Origin: Gamarada debralockiae
Lineage: Eukaryota; Ascomycota; Leotiomycetes; Helotiales; Hyphodiscaceae
DNA length: 64,000 bases
Assembly (NCBI GenBank): GCA_002803225.1
Contig: NXFV01000527.1
Location: forward strand, 1-64,000
Direction: 5' to 3'
The notes under the pieces were generated by a model that made no database searches, had not been told where the DNA came from, and was given only the letters and a program-made list of their open reading frames with translations. A program made the translations under genes and the position numbers. Of the stretch, positions 1 through 9,564 are shown one piece after another. The stretch's first letter is position 1. Each line of letters begins with the position of its first letter.

Positions 1-941
1 GTCCCTATAGATCAAGCCACTAAATCTTGTCTCGACAGCCTCCTTTGCTTTGCAATTGTTAGTCGCTACATCCCTCAAGCCGTCGTCATCGTACGACATA
101 GTACCTACGGTATCTCGTCCTGGTTGATTCTTACTACGACTCTCTTTTCCACCACCCAGGTGGCTGCCTACCTTGTAAACTGGGATATGAAGGTTGCCTT
201 TGTTTGCGTGCAATCAGGGAACTTAAAAGGGTTCCGGGCCTTTTCAGCGCTGCTTGGCTATGTTCAGATTTCTGTACAATGGCTTTGTGCTATTATTATG
301 TCAGTTTTCGTCCCCTCCCCCTTTATAAAGATGAAATAGAATGCTAATTGTTACGCAGTGCTAGTCTCTTCATCAAGTACCGGACTCCCATTGAGCCTAG
401 TGAGCATCAACGAATGGCTCGCATCCTCGCTCATCCGATAAGCTCTCGGGCACTAAAAGCTATTATTGCTACATACTCGATCACCACGCTTCTTCTCGCT
501 TGGTACCTCATATTCATTGCAAAATCTGCAGAAGATGCGATAGATAATGAGAGAATTGGCCCCTCGATCACCTCGCATTTCTTGGAGTTATGTGTTGGCT
601 TTATCTGGAGATTTTTTCTCCTTATTCCTCTTACTCTTCTACAGTACTTGCTCCAAATTCTCACCGCACTAGCATTACATACTCGAGGCAGCATCAGTAT
701 TGTCTCCCTAGGCCTTCAGATTACTGTCTTCGTGATCCTGGGAATTTGCCAAGGGTTGAGACTGGGAGCGCTAGTACGTGCAAGCCCATTGCTGGACAGA
801 ACTTGGAACCATTTTTATTTCCAAGTCGGGTATATGTGGATGAACTACCTCGGTGCAGTTCTGGGACAAATTACTTTGTTCATCGTCTGTATCTATGTGG
901 ATAGGAACGGACTTGGTGTCCGAGGTCAGCTTAGGCTCTAG
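1..941 (+). CDS. PQ-loop-like multispanning membrane protein, 5' end cut by window
   Basis: The frame is open from base 1, so the true start lies outside the window. Exon 1..299 joins 359..941 through a 59-nt intron with a GTCAGT donor, a CTAAT branch-like site and a GCAG acceptor, giving 293 visible residues. The first visible part has Tyr-Ile-Pro-Gln followed by a Ser-Thr-x-Gly-Ile-Ser turn and a hydrophobic helix, which is the look of a PQ-loop repeat. A second hydrophobic segment near nt 690-780 follows an Arg-Gly-Ser-Ile-Ser-Ile-Val-Ser motif of the same style. At least five or six further hydrophobic helices are visible. PQ-loop proteins are typically membrane transporters or receptors (lysosomal, vacuolar or Golgi); the substrate here is unknown. 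The family call is inference from motif shape. The exon structure is well supported because the splice restores a single frame. Confidence 0.55.
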
Positions 942-2229
942 GAGACTAGGATCAGGGTAGCGCTTGGTCACTTGGATTCAGCGAGGCTAAGAACAGTTTG
1001 TCGGAATGAAGAAAGCCGCATTAGGTACTTTAACTCCATAAAGAAGTGTTCTGTGGCTCTCATCTGTTTATCTCCGTTTTCTAGTTTCATTGGATCCGAA
1101 GGAAATTCAAGAATTGGCCGTCGAGAAATATATTTATATACGTAAGCTCCCAAAGCATCGTGTTCAGTCTATCTTCTCTTCTATAAATTATGCCACACTT
1201 TCCCTTTGCTTCGATTCACATACATGCTGCACACGCTCCTGCATAGAATTATATCTTTAGAAGCTCGAAATCAGGATGGATTCCAAAAGACGTTAGAGAA
1301 CGACAATTGGCAATCAAAAAGATAAGGAAGAGATCATTCACTCTGGATTGAATATCCTGGGGCTGCGAGAGGTTGGGAAAGATCGCGTGAGATGGCGAGA
1401 GTTTGGGCGACGATGAACTCGAGAGCTGTCAGGCTGACAACAGCGGCGTTTAGATAGCGACACTAACTCGCCATGGTCTCAACGGCAACCGCAACGAGAC
1501 CGGAGTTTAATCAACGGAATGACGACCAGCACTTGAGCTGTCGGCGAACTGATCAACCAACGATCAGAGACAGGGTTATTCACTAAGTATAGATTGAATG
1601 ACGTTTAATGTATCTGACAACTCCAAAAATATGAGTCAACGACTAAGGGCGAGTGAGATCAAGTCTTTGATAAGACAGAAGGCGGCCGGGGCGAGGTCGA
1701 GGCAATGAGGGGTCTCTTGAATCTGGCGGTGTCGTGGCAGACTATACCACTCGAAGACTCGTGGGGATGCCAAAGTGTGGGTAGATATACCAGATAATCA
1801 TCTTGAGCTGGTCTGATAAACTGTCCTGGTATGCGGCTAATGACCCCTTTCGTCTATTATAATGGTTTATGCGAAAACCAGCAAGGTACACAACAGCACT
1901 TCTCCAATGAAGTCCTGCGGGTCGTTCGGATATTGAAAGGGGACAAAGAAGTTCCCGGAGGAGAAACAGAGAAAGGGGATAGGGAGCAGGAATGCGCATT
2001 CTAGCTAGTTCACTCCTCTGCCTGCAGTGTCTCTCGACTTGGCTGACACGGCAACGTTATTGCAAATGCAAGGGCTACGCTATTATCGTCACATAGCAAA
2101 TAGTTAGAAGTAACAGAAAGAAAAGGTAGACTAGAATTTCTTTTCGAGCAAATTGGGGCCACCGGCTTTAACTTATGTGTTCAATCGCGTCTGTAACCTC
2201 AGAAAGTACCTTCTTGCAAGCCCTCGTTA
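942..2229. other. intergenic, no gene seen
   Basis: About 1.3 kb between the PQ-loop-like gene and the 3' end of the next gene. Short open frames on the minus strand near 968-1153 and 1742-1999 have no recognisable motif, low-complexity bias or splice continuation. I see no RNA gene or repeat here. Confidence 0.5.
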
Positions 2230-3807
2230 TTAAAACATCGACCAGCCTTTCTCAATCAAGGTATCAAGAGCTGGCGCAGAGCAGAGTCCACCCGGCGGAT
2301 GCCGCTGGAAGAACCCAGCCACTCCCCCACCACTGAATCCTGGCTGTGAGCATGAGAGTTCCACTATCGGCGCGCCACATATGCCATCAACCAGCTTCTG
2401 ACTACCAAGTGCTCCGAACACGGCCCATATTGTTTTATGCTTGAGATGGCAGTACTCGATCTTCCCTGCCTCAGCCGGTCGAACGGGGAGATCTACTTGT
2501 ACTCCCCGGCATTGGAGAGCCACCAACCCAGTGGACATTCCGTATGCCTCAAACCAGCGACCATTCAGGACTTCGGAGCTCTTTAGTAGTTTCTGTGGAG
2601 CTTTGGCATTAAAATATGAATTGTTATGAAATGGCAGACCCTCGATTAGTTCGAATAAAGCAATATCTTCAGCTTCATACCTATCTGTGATCATGCCAAT
2701 GGGTTTACTATTGCCATCAGGGTGCCTAACCTCATCATGATCTGTAGTAGGCGGCTCATTATGATCTTTGGGAAGGAAGCCATGGTTCGCGGCAGTAACT
2801 CTGACGTCTCCGCGAGGATTTTTGAGACGAATTCCACAGGTGGTTGCCCTATATCTTCCTTCCAGACGTACTCCAGGGCTAAGGTATTTATCTCCAGCAA
2901 TAAGGTAATTCGTAGTATCTTGAACTCCTTTGCCAGGACTGGGCACCATTTCGCGGGCTCGGATGCCGTGTGCAAGCGGCCCCTCGTCCCAGAAGTTGCC
3001 TCCGTGATGATATGTTGTAAACCAAGGTCCAACCATTCCAGGCAATGATCCCTCCGAATAACTTCTATTATCCTCCCATAATACAACCACAAGGTATGGA
3101 TATGAAAACATCAGGCTTTTAACATTGCAGATCTCAAGGAGTGCATTGGCGATCTCCACGATGTTTGTGGGTGAAGGGTTTGTCCATCTCTTCCGTGGTA
3201 TGTTTCGGCATGGATTAATGACCCTCGGATTAGCGTAGTTTGTGTTTCCATGGGGTATTAAGAGGCTCCATATAGCTTCGGAGGTCCCTGGAGAAACGAA
3301 GTATGCTGACGCGCCGCCAATGGTAAGAGGAATGTCTTTCGGAGGGCTAAGAGTCGAAACAATGACAAAGGGCCGATAGTAGCCAATGGATTGGGCGTTA
3401 TACTTCTCAAAAATCTCTTCGGACTCTGTCTTTGATGACAATCGATAGTCGTGTGCGTTGATGTCCCACAAAGAGAACTCGAAGTCATCATACGCATGCC
3501 GGGAACCATGACCGTATTCTGAAATCCGCTTCCAGGAAGTTCCCAAGCTTGAAGTGGGATGTCCATGACCGCCCTGGAGATACTGCACCTGGGGCGATTG
3601 GGTGGCTGCGGGAGTGTGTCCGTTACCATGGAAAGCAACTTGAAGATTCTGTAAGGTGGAGGCCTGGTGCATTGGAGGAGGTGTGGAGACATCTCGCTGC
3701 AGCTGTGGTGCAGGTCGTGGCTGTGAGTCGTACGCAGTCAGTGATTCATTAGCAGCCACTTCTGGGCTGCTTCGAGGCGTTCGGGAATGGTTTGTGGGTG
3801 TCGCCAT
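2230..3807 (-). CDS. Trypsin-fold protein with apparent Cys-nucleophile triad
   Basis: Single-exon gene, 525 aa, starting at the first ATG. Residues 1-100 are Pro/Ser/Gln-rich and probably disordered. The C-terminal half has the spacing of a chymotrypsin-like protease: a Thr-Ala-Ala-Asn-His motif with candidate catalytic His342, an Asp-Ile-Ala-Leu motif with Asp381, and Gly-Ile-Cys-Gly-Ala-Pro at 475-480, where the usual Ser nucleophile (GxSGxP) is Cys477. A further conserved-looking region at about 130-330 (Tyr-Tyr-Arg-Pro-Phe-Val, then Trp/Tyr/Gly-rich stretches) precedes it and is not a domain I can name. Secretion is unlikely because there is no signal peptide. Trypsin-like domains of this kind occur in fungal proteins linked to NLR-type recognition, but no NACHT is present here. 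It could be an active cysteine protease with a serine-protease fold or a binding-only relic. It is divergently arranged with the zinc-finger/exonuclease gene 1.1 kb away. Confidence 0.6.
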   Translation of the reverse strand: MATPTNHSRTPRSSPEVAANESLTAYDSQPRPAPQLQRDVSTPPPMHQASTLQNLQVAFHGNGHTPAATQSPQVQYLQGGHGHPTSSLGTSWKRISEYGHGSRHAYDDFEFSLWDINAHDYRLSSKTESEEIFEKYNAQSIGYYRPFVIVSTLSPPKDIPLTIGGASAYFVSPGTSEAIWSLLIPHGNTNYANPRVINPCRNIPRKRWTNPSPTNIVEIANALLEICNVKSLMFSYPYLVVVLWEDNRSYSEGSLPGMVGPWFTTYHHGGNFWDEGPLAHGIRAREMVPSPGKGVQDTTNYLIAGDKYLSPGVRLEGRYRATTCGIRLKNPRGDVRVTAANHGFLPKDHNEPPTTDHDEVRHPDGNSKPIGMITDRYEAEDIALFELIEGLPFHNNSYFNAKAPQKLLKSSEVLNGRWFEAYGMSTGLVALQCRGVQVDLPVRPAEAGKIEYCHLKHKTIWAVFGALGSQKLVDGICGAPIVELSCSQPGFSGGGVAGFFQRHPPGGLCSAPALDTLIEKGWSMF

Positions 3808-4356
3808 GTTGTATGTCGAAGAAGGTGATGTCTAGAGATGGAGAGTTTGAGTTGGAAGGGTTGCACTTATCGGGAATCTGTCGCTAATATAGTGTGGTGA
3901 TTATTGGTATCTTGATTCGGACTGATGTTCGTCACGCATCGAAAATATTTGGATTCATTACATCAAAACATTTATGCTTACTTTCCCCACCACTCATTTC
4001 CCCCCCTTCACTACATCTCTGAGGGCAGCTTTCTCACCCATCTTCACCATTCACATCATATCTGATTATCTGATATCTGATGCCGAAGTTATATTCTGAG
4101 TCCCCCCCCCAAAACCCACCCAAACAAATATCAACCCCATAATCCCTCTCCTCTTTCTTCCCGGCTTCCTTGAACCGATCCCAAGCGAAACATCATGTGT
4201 TTCTCCGTTTGCTCTTCAACCTCGTCCTCCGCAGTTGTATAGCCACCATTTCTCTCATGCATACATGGTATGAAACGTAACCATCGTAGCTTGTCTTTGA
4301 CCTTGGTTCGAATTTTGAGGGACTGGACCAGGAGAATTGTTGGAATGAGTAATCAC

Positions 4357-4395
4357 TGACTCACCATGAGACATGTGATGCATCACATGACTCAT
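4357..4395. promoter_or_regulatory. palindromic bZIP-site cluster
   Basis: Bases 4372-4389 form a perfect 18-bp palindrome (CATGTGATGCATCACATG). It extends to a 30-bp palindrome at 4366-4395 with one A/A mismatch pair. Two TGACTCA (Gcn4/AP-1 type) sites sit at 4357-4363 and 4388-4394, and a TGACGTG follows at about 4412. This is a dense cluster of bZIP half-sites in a divergent promoter. Regulation by general amino-acid control or another bZIP factor is inference. Confidence 0.5.
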
Positions 4396-4573
4396 AGATC
4401 ACTTGATCAATGTGACGTGTTCTATGAGTAATAGAGAGATTCCTGTCTATAAGTGCAGACTACTGTACTTGGTTTGTTCGTTAGTATCTTTCGCAAGCCT
4501 TAATAATCTAACTACGTTCTCCTTATTCTGTCACTTCTAGTCTGTCACGTGACCATATTGGAAGAGAATCTAA

Positions 4574-4793
4574 AATCGGCTCTGGCAGCAACCCTTGGGA
4601 GCAGATCGGTGCCCTAGCAAACTCGGCTAGGAAACTGTAGCCGGGGCGTACAGGGCGCCAAAATTGGACCTGCATTATTGTGGGCAGGCTCACTCAGGGA
4701 GCCTCCCATTAGTTATATGGCCATTATGGAATATTGGAGATCACGGGAAGCTAATTCGCCAGGGACCACAATCGGCTCCGGCAGGGACCCTTG
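4574..4793 (+). repeat. two copies of a 24-bp direct repeat
   Basis: Copies at 4574-4597 and 4770-4793 both begin AATCGGCTC and end ACCCTTG, and differ at three positions. They lie 196 bp apart, upstream of the zinc-finger/exonuclease gene. They could be regulatory sites or footprints of an old insertion. Confidence 0.5.
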
Positions 4794-4938
4794 TAAGTTT
4801 GACAGGGGAGTGAGAACGGACACACCATCACGAAGTCAAACCTCCTGATCGACCAATACCTACTAGTTACGTTCAATCTAGCCACAGCATCTCGATATTG
4901 CATTGCTGGCGCTTGCTCAATACCTCTTCAGACAGACG

Positions 4939-7715
4939 ATGTCGCATGCTGCCTCACATGCTGCCGCACCGAGCCCCAGGAAGTCTCGATCAAGCTTAAC
5001 TTCCCCGAAAAGGTCTGAAGAACTGGAGATATCTCGGCACTTCCAAGTCTTCAACGCTCCAAACTTCAAGTTCCTTCGAGCGAAGTGTATTTCCTGCGGT
5101 AATGAACTTCGAAATTCTCTTCCTCTCCTTCATCGGCATTTAGAGGAGTGTGGAAATCCAGAGGCAACCCTGACACCGAAGAAGATCAGTTTTCGGGCGC
5201 AGGCCAATGAAGTTCTCCAGCACTTTGAGATATTCGAGGATCCAGCGTTCAAGAATCCTCGGGCGCGGTGTCTATCTTGCAGCAAGGTCCAAAGCTACAA
5301 CGGCTGTACTCTCCTTCGTGAGCATCTAGATAAGGAGCATCCAGGGACCCTTGCAAAACGACAGCCATTATCTCAACACTTTGTTTTCTTCTCGGACCAG
5401 CATTTTAAAGAACTGCGAGCCCGGTGTCTTTATTGCAGCCAAGTATTGTCTTATCGCCTCACCCAGATACAAGGGCATCTTGCAAGATGCCAACAGTTAC
5501 CAATAGAAGTTGTTCGCCCTTCAGCGAGGGTGCGTCGCTGTTTGAAATGTTGGAGGAACATTCGCCACGATAAGTACGCTGCGCACGATAAACACTGCAC
5601 CAAAAAACTTAAGTGCCACTTATGTCAAGTGTGGTTCGAAGAGACGGTTATTCAAAAGCACAAAGATGAATGCAGACGACGATTTAGAGAGTGTGGAAGG
5701 TGCAAAAAGGCGAGGATACCCGCAGGAGAGTGGGAAGCGCATGTCAGCACTTGTCAATCCAAGCGTTGCCATACTTGCCGCAAGTCTATTCAAGGTGTTG
5801 ACTACGATGACCATCTCAAAACCTGTGCCTTCCGGGAGTGTTGGAAATGCAGAAAAGCGAGGATACCCATGGTAGAGTGGGAAGCGCATGTCAGCACATG
5901 TCAATTCAAACGTTGCCATGCTTGTGGGAAGGGAATTCAAGGGGTCAATTTCAACGAACATCTCAAAACTTGTCGCTACCACCGGTGTGGTCGCTGTCGG
6001 AAGTCCAGAATTGCAGTGCAAGATGTGGCGACTCATCTCCTGACTTGTCAGGACTTCAAGCGTTGCGGGTCTTGCGACAAGTTAACTCGAACCGTTGATT
6101 TCGATGACCATTGCAAAACTTGTCTTTACTACCATTGCAGCCGCTGCCGCCAGAAAAAGATTGCTGCACAAGATGCCGAGTTTCATCGGCGCACCTGTCA
6201 AATCGTCTACTGCAAAAGATGTGGCGATAGAGTTCGGAAAGACGTTTTGCCCACGCATGTCTGCATCGCCCTAAAATGCAAGTCTTGCAACAGACGTATC
6301 CCATCAAATCAGCTCCGCGAGCATGAATCCAGATGCGAGTATCTTATGTGCACTATATGCCATTCGAGATTACCGAACGCATCTGTCTTGCAAGATCACC
6401 AAGATCCCTGCGCTGACAGAGCTAGAGAAGCCCGATACCAACTTGCTAGAGAGCAAGAGAAGGTTGGCACTCAGTTTCACCTGACTCGTAGTATTTGGGG
6501 AGGATATAGACGTGGTCACGACATCGAAGCTGGAAAGAAGTCGCTTTGGGTGAGACTACTTGGTTCTAAGACCTACTACCCTCGATCACCATCTATCAAG
6601 CATGTCATGAACACTTGGTCAAATAACCCTTACACAACAGTCATAGCGGATTTTGAATATCATTTCAGGCTCCTGCCCTACATGAAGCACGAAGGAATAT
6701 TCGAGATTGCACTTGCAAATACGAATGGCGACTGGATTATTCCACCAACCTCTATCAACCATGGTATGTCGACGTTGGAGCTTTGCAAAAAAGTGAACAC
6801 TCAATGGGATTTGCTTCAAGAGAAAGTTTCTAGGCCAAACCATGATGCCCAGATGCCTATGTGGCACTCGCAGGTGACCAAATATTATGGTTCGGACAGT
6901 CATCGTGAGACACCAGGTCTCTCTTGGGACGAGATAGCTGATATTATCAACCAGTACACAAGGGTCGGTATCTTTGAGACACGTTATTGACATGCTACTA
7001 AATATGTTAACAGATGCACGGCAAGCTAGGAATGTTTCTTGAATGGGGGTTAACCGGGGGTGATTATAACTGTCTCACACATGGTCTGAAGAAAGCTGGT
7101 AGAGAGGACTTATTACCCCCAAAACCCAAGTGGCCGGAACGCCCCCTAGCTTGGTGGATGGCCGTTAGACACAGGTTGGGTCTTGGCGGTTCTGAACTTT
7201 CCCTTGCATTGGGTAATCTCTACGGATTGATCTTCCCAGAGGAGCCATTTCTTCTCAGCAGGTGGCACAATGCCGGTGCAGATGTCCGTATGACAATACG
7301 CCTAATCAACGCATACTTTTGCATGGTTAGAGGCATACCAATACCAGGAAAAATAGACGCGTATTTCCCTCCAGTTCCCATTGGGGATATGGCAGCAGAA
7401 TCGGGAACTTCCTTGGAAACACGGGATACCGAGATCCGAGATGAGTCTATTGGTAGTCTTGATATAGAAGATGATGAACTGATGGCGACTCTCGACGGGC
7501 AAGACGAGCTAGAGACAAGTGACAGCACGGGTGATGGGATTGAAGATTCAAATTTAGAGGAAATTGGATCTACGGAAGGATCTGATCAAGAGGGGAAAGG
7601 TTGTTTTGATAAGAGCTATGATACGGATGATTGTGAATCGGAGAGTGAAGCCGATGCGTACATGGAGGATGCCGGCCGTGAGGAGGACGAGTTTGGTTAC
7701 ATGGAGGTCTGCTAA
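4939..7715 (+). CDS. Zinc-finger-array protein with C-terminal DEDDh exonuclease-like domain
   Basis: Exons 4939..6963 and 7014..7715 give 908 aa; the 50-nt intron keeps phase 0 with a GTCGGT donor and AACAG acceptor. The start is the first ATG in an open frame. Residues 34-185 hold three BED/C2H2-like modules, each with His-Phe, then Arg-Ala-(Lys/Arg)-Cys-x2-Cys and a distal HLxxxC or HLxxxH. Residues 198-491 hold about twelve CxxC-x(9-12)-H-x(1-3)-C fingers, largely copies of a two-finger unit; nt 5689-5835 and 5836-5982 are clear 147-bp tandem copies. The C-terminal part carries an exonuclease-type active-site set: Asp571-Phe-Glu573 (motif I), Asp692 (motif II), His760 and Asp765 (motif III, HNAGAD), as in DEDDh RNase T/DnaQ-like nucleases. 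The last ~100 residues are strongly acidic. A nucleic-acid-guided 3'-5' exonuclease is the natural inference; the substrate is unknown. Its stop codon overlaps that of the convergent TYS1. Confidence 0.7.
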
Positions 7716-9135
7716 TGACCGTCAGACAAGCTTAGTTCCCCAACCTTCGGCGGCCCAGGATAGCGAGAGCCTTTATTCTTGACTTTCTTCTCCTTCTTCT
7801 GAACCGGCGGGTATGCCTTCAGGGTTACTTCCTTCCATTCGCTCGAAGCTTGGTATGCCGCCTGAATGGGTGCCATAAGTTCAACCAGAGCTTTTGCCAC
7901 AGCATTTTTTAGTAATTGAGGTGTTAACTAGAAATTTGTCAGCCTTGAAGAATGAAAATAATAGTTCAAATAGTTCATTTAACCTACGACGTCATTCCTG
8001 TAATCATCATGCATCTGGCTGATGCCCGTGTAAACCAGGGGCTCCAAGCCATCTCGATCACGTTCAACGCGAAATTCTCGACATCCATTCAAAGCTGCGG
8101 CCGGAAGGAGAACAAATTCCGTGAATGCCAGGATGCCATTGCCTTCAGTGACTCGGGGAGCCGCCTCTGCTTTGCGTATCTTTTTGATGACAACTTCTGG
8201 AGAATCAAGAAGATCAATCTTGCTGTCTGGTGAATTTTAGTAAGCCCCTTAAGGGATATCGAATGTTAATACCTTCATCGCTGGAGCTCATTTTGCCACC
8301 GTGTAACCCGGGTACCATGGGGTTGATCAGATGGGCACGCTGAAGATATGTGAGCTCTGAAGAAGTAAGGAAAGTATTGGGTTGCCATAGACTTACCTGC
8401 CTGTATCCAATCTTAGGTAACCATTCCTTCGCAGCTGTGAACAGCTTCCTCTGATCGAGCCCTGATTTGAGTCAGCCGAGATCCTATGAAAGCCAAAGGT
8501 CGTGGTGCAAAGTACCTCCGAACTGAGCGTCAACATCCAAGTATTGCTCGTCCAACACCTGAAGAATTGGATAGAGAAGGCCACTCAATGGAGCATTGTC
8601 TGATTGCTTGACTATTTCGGCGCCGGCTTTCTTTGCTTCATGTTCTGAGACCACAGAGCAGAGCCTGTATATGTCCATGACATACTCGGGGCTTTTCTGG
8701 TAGGAGCTGCCCAGAACAAATCGTAGTCTCTCCGTTGGCACACCCACAGATTCTAGTATCGCAGAAATAGCCAGTCGATAAAACTTGGCCCGATATTCGA
8801 CAAGCTCGATTGGCGCCTTGAGATTGTCGAGAAAGCCGTGGATATCAGCTAGCAACACCACAACGTCGCAACCGGCTGCCAACAATTGTGCGATTTTCAA
8901 AGCAGGGACGAAATATCCACAGTGAGGGCGTCCCGTCGTGGCCGTTCCTGGTAAATTCAAACACGACTATTAGCATAATTCCCAGCAACGACAAGAGAAC
9001 ACCGTGGAAGCTACCCCAGTAGACCTTTGGGTTCCGCCCCTCAGCCAACACGCTCTCAATCAACTCGGGATTGAGGACCTCAACAAGATTTTCGCTGATG
9101 AGCGCTAACTTCTCGCGCGCTTCGATGCTCGCCAT
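7712..9135 (-). CDS. TYS1: Tyrosyl-tRNA synthetase, cytoplasmic
   Basis: Class I aminoacyl-tRNA synthetase charging tRNA-Tyr. Six exons: 9135..9015, 8947..8516, 8461..8397, 8339..8273, 8226..7988 and 7927..7712, giving 379 aa, close to the usual ~390. All introns are GT-AG and restore the frame. Diagnostic parts are [15 protein letters not shown] (the HIGH-equivalent, spanning the first splice), [11 protein letters not shown], the KMSSSDEG signature at 8273-8300, and the C-terminal lysine-rich tail ending in [13 protein letters not shown]. The start at 9135 gives the expected N-terminus; an upstream in-frame TTG is ignored. The upstream region carries two CACGTG boxes. Its TAG stop (7712-7714) overlaps the TAA (7713-7715) of the convergent exonuclease-like gene, so the two 3' UTRs must overlap the opposing coding sequences. 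Confidence 0.95.
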
Positions 9136-9322
9136 GGTGAATCGAGTCCTTCGAGTCTGGAGCCGCGGGGTCTGCTGTGCTTGAAGTGTAGTTTGCAGAT
9201 ACAATCCATTGAGTCACTGGAGCATGGACGTGGATGATATTTGTGTCCGCGGCATCGGAAGCGATTAGGTCAATCTTATCGATTGGTTCGCTTATTATTT
9301 ACTTGCCGGGGCTTCGTTATAT

Positions 9323-9351
9323 CACGTGCCATCGAGCTCTTAGATCACGTG
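9323..9351. promoter_or_regulatory. two CACGTG boxes upstream of TYS1
   Basis: CACGTG occurs at 9323-9328 and 9346-9351, about 190-215 bp upstream of the TYS1 start codon. The same hexamer appears at 4546, 31047 and 51035, also in promoter regions. It is the core site of Cbf1-type bHLH factors and is frequent upstream of fungal housekeeping genes. Function here is inferred. Confidence 0.45.
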
Positions 9352-9375
9352 GCGACTAGGAGAAAGGAGGGCACG

Positions 9376-9533
9376 GCTCCTAACACAATGCTCCTAAAAA
9401 ATCATAGCTCCTAGGTCACTATAGTGACCAGGACGAAGCTTCTGAAAGGCCACAGCTTCGGGGGAAACGCTCCTATGAGTTCACAGCTCATATGTCATTC
9501 GGCCTATTAGGGGTACTCCCACTAGGAGTGCTG
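9376..9533. repeat. hairpin-rich spacer with GCTCCTA repeats
   Basis: GCTCCTA recurs at 9376, 9390, 9407 and 9469, with GCTCATA at 9486. Between them are several inverted repeats: GGTCACTA/TAGTGACC (perfect 16-bp palindrome, 9414-9429), CGAAGCT/AGCTTCG (9434-9440 with 9454-9460), ATGAG/CTCAT and ACTCC/GGAGT. It lies between the TYS1 promoter and the YTM1 stop codon. It may be a decayed miniature transposon or a structured YTM1 3' UTR. Confidence 0.5.
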
Positions 9534-9564
9534 GGTATCAAATTCCATTTCAATTCCTAAAGAC

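Larger units (their letters stand above)
3808..4938. promoter_or_regulatory. shared upstream region of two divergent genes
   Basis: This 1.13-kb spacer lies between the starts of the trypsin-fold gene (minus) and the zinc-finger/exonuclease gene (plus), so it must hold both promoters. It has pyrimidine-rich tracts at 3970-4160, as expected for a fungal 5' leader. It also holds a run of bZIP-type motifs at 4357-4430, a CACGTG at 4546-4551 and a repeated 24-mer. Which element serves which gene is not shown by sequence. Confidence 0.5.

Noticed and set aside
4290..4330. GGTTCGAAT, resembling a tRNA T-loop
   Set aside because: No acceptor stem, D-arm or anticodon arm can be built around it.
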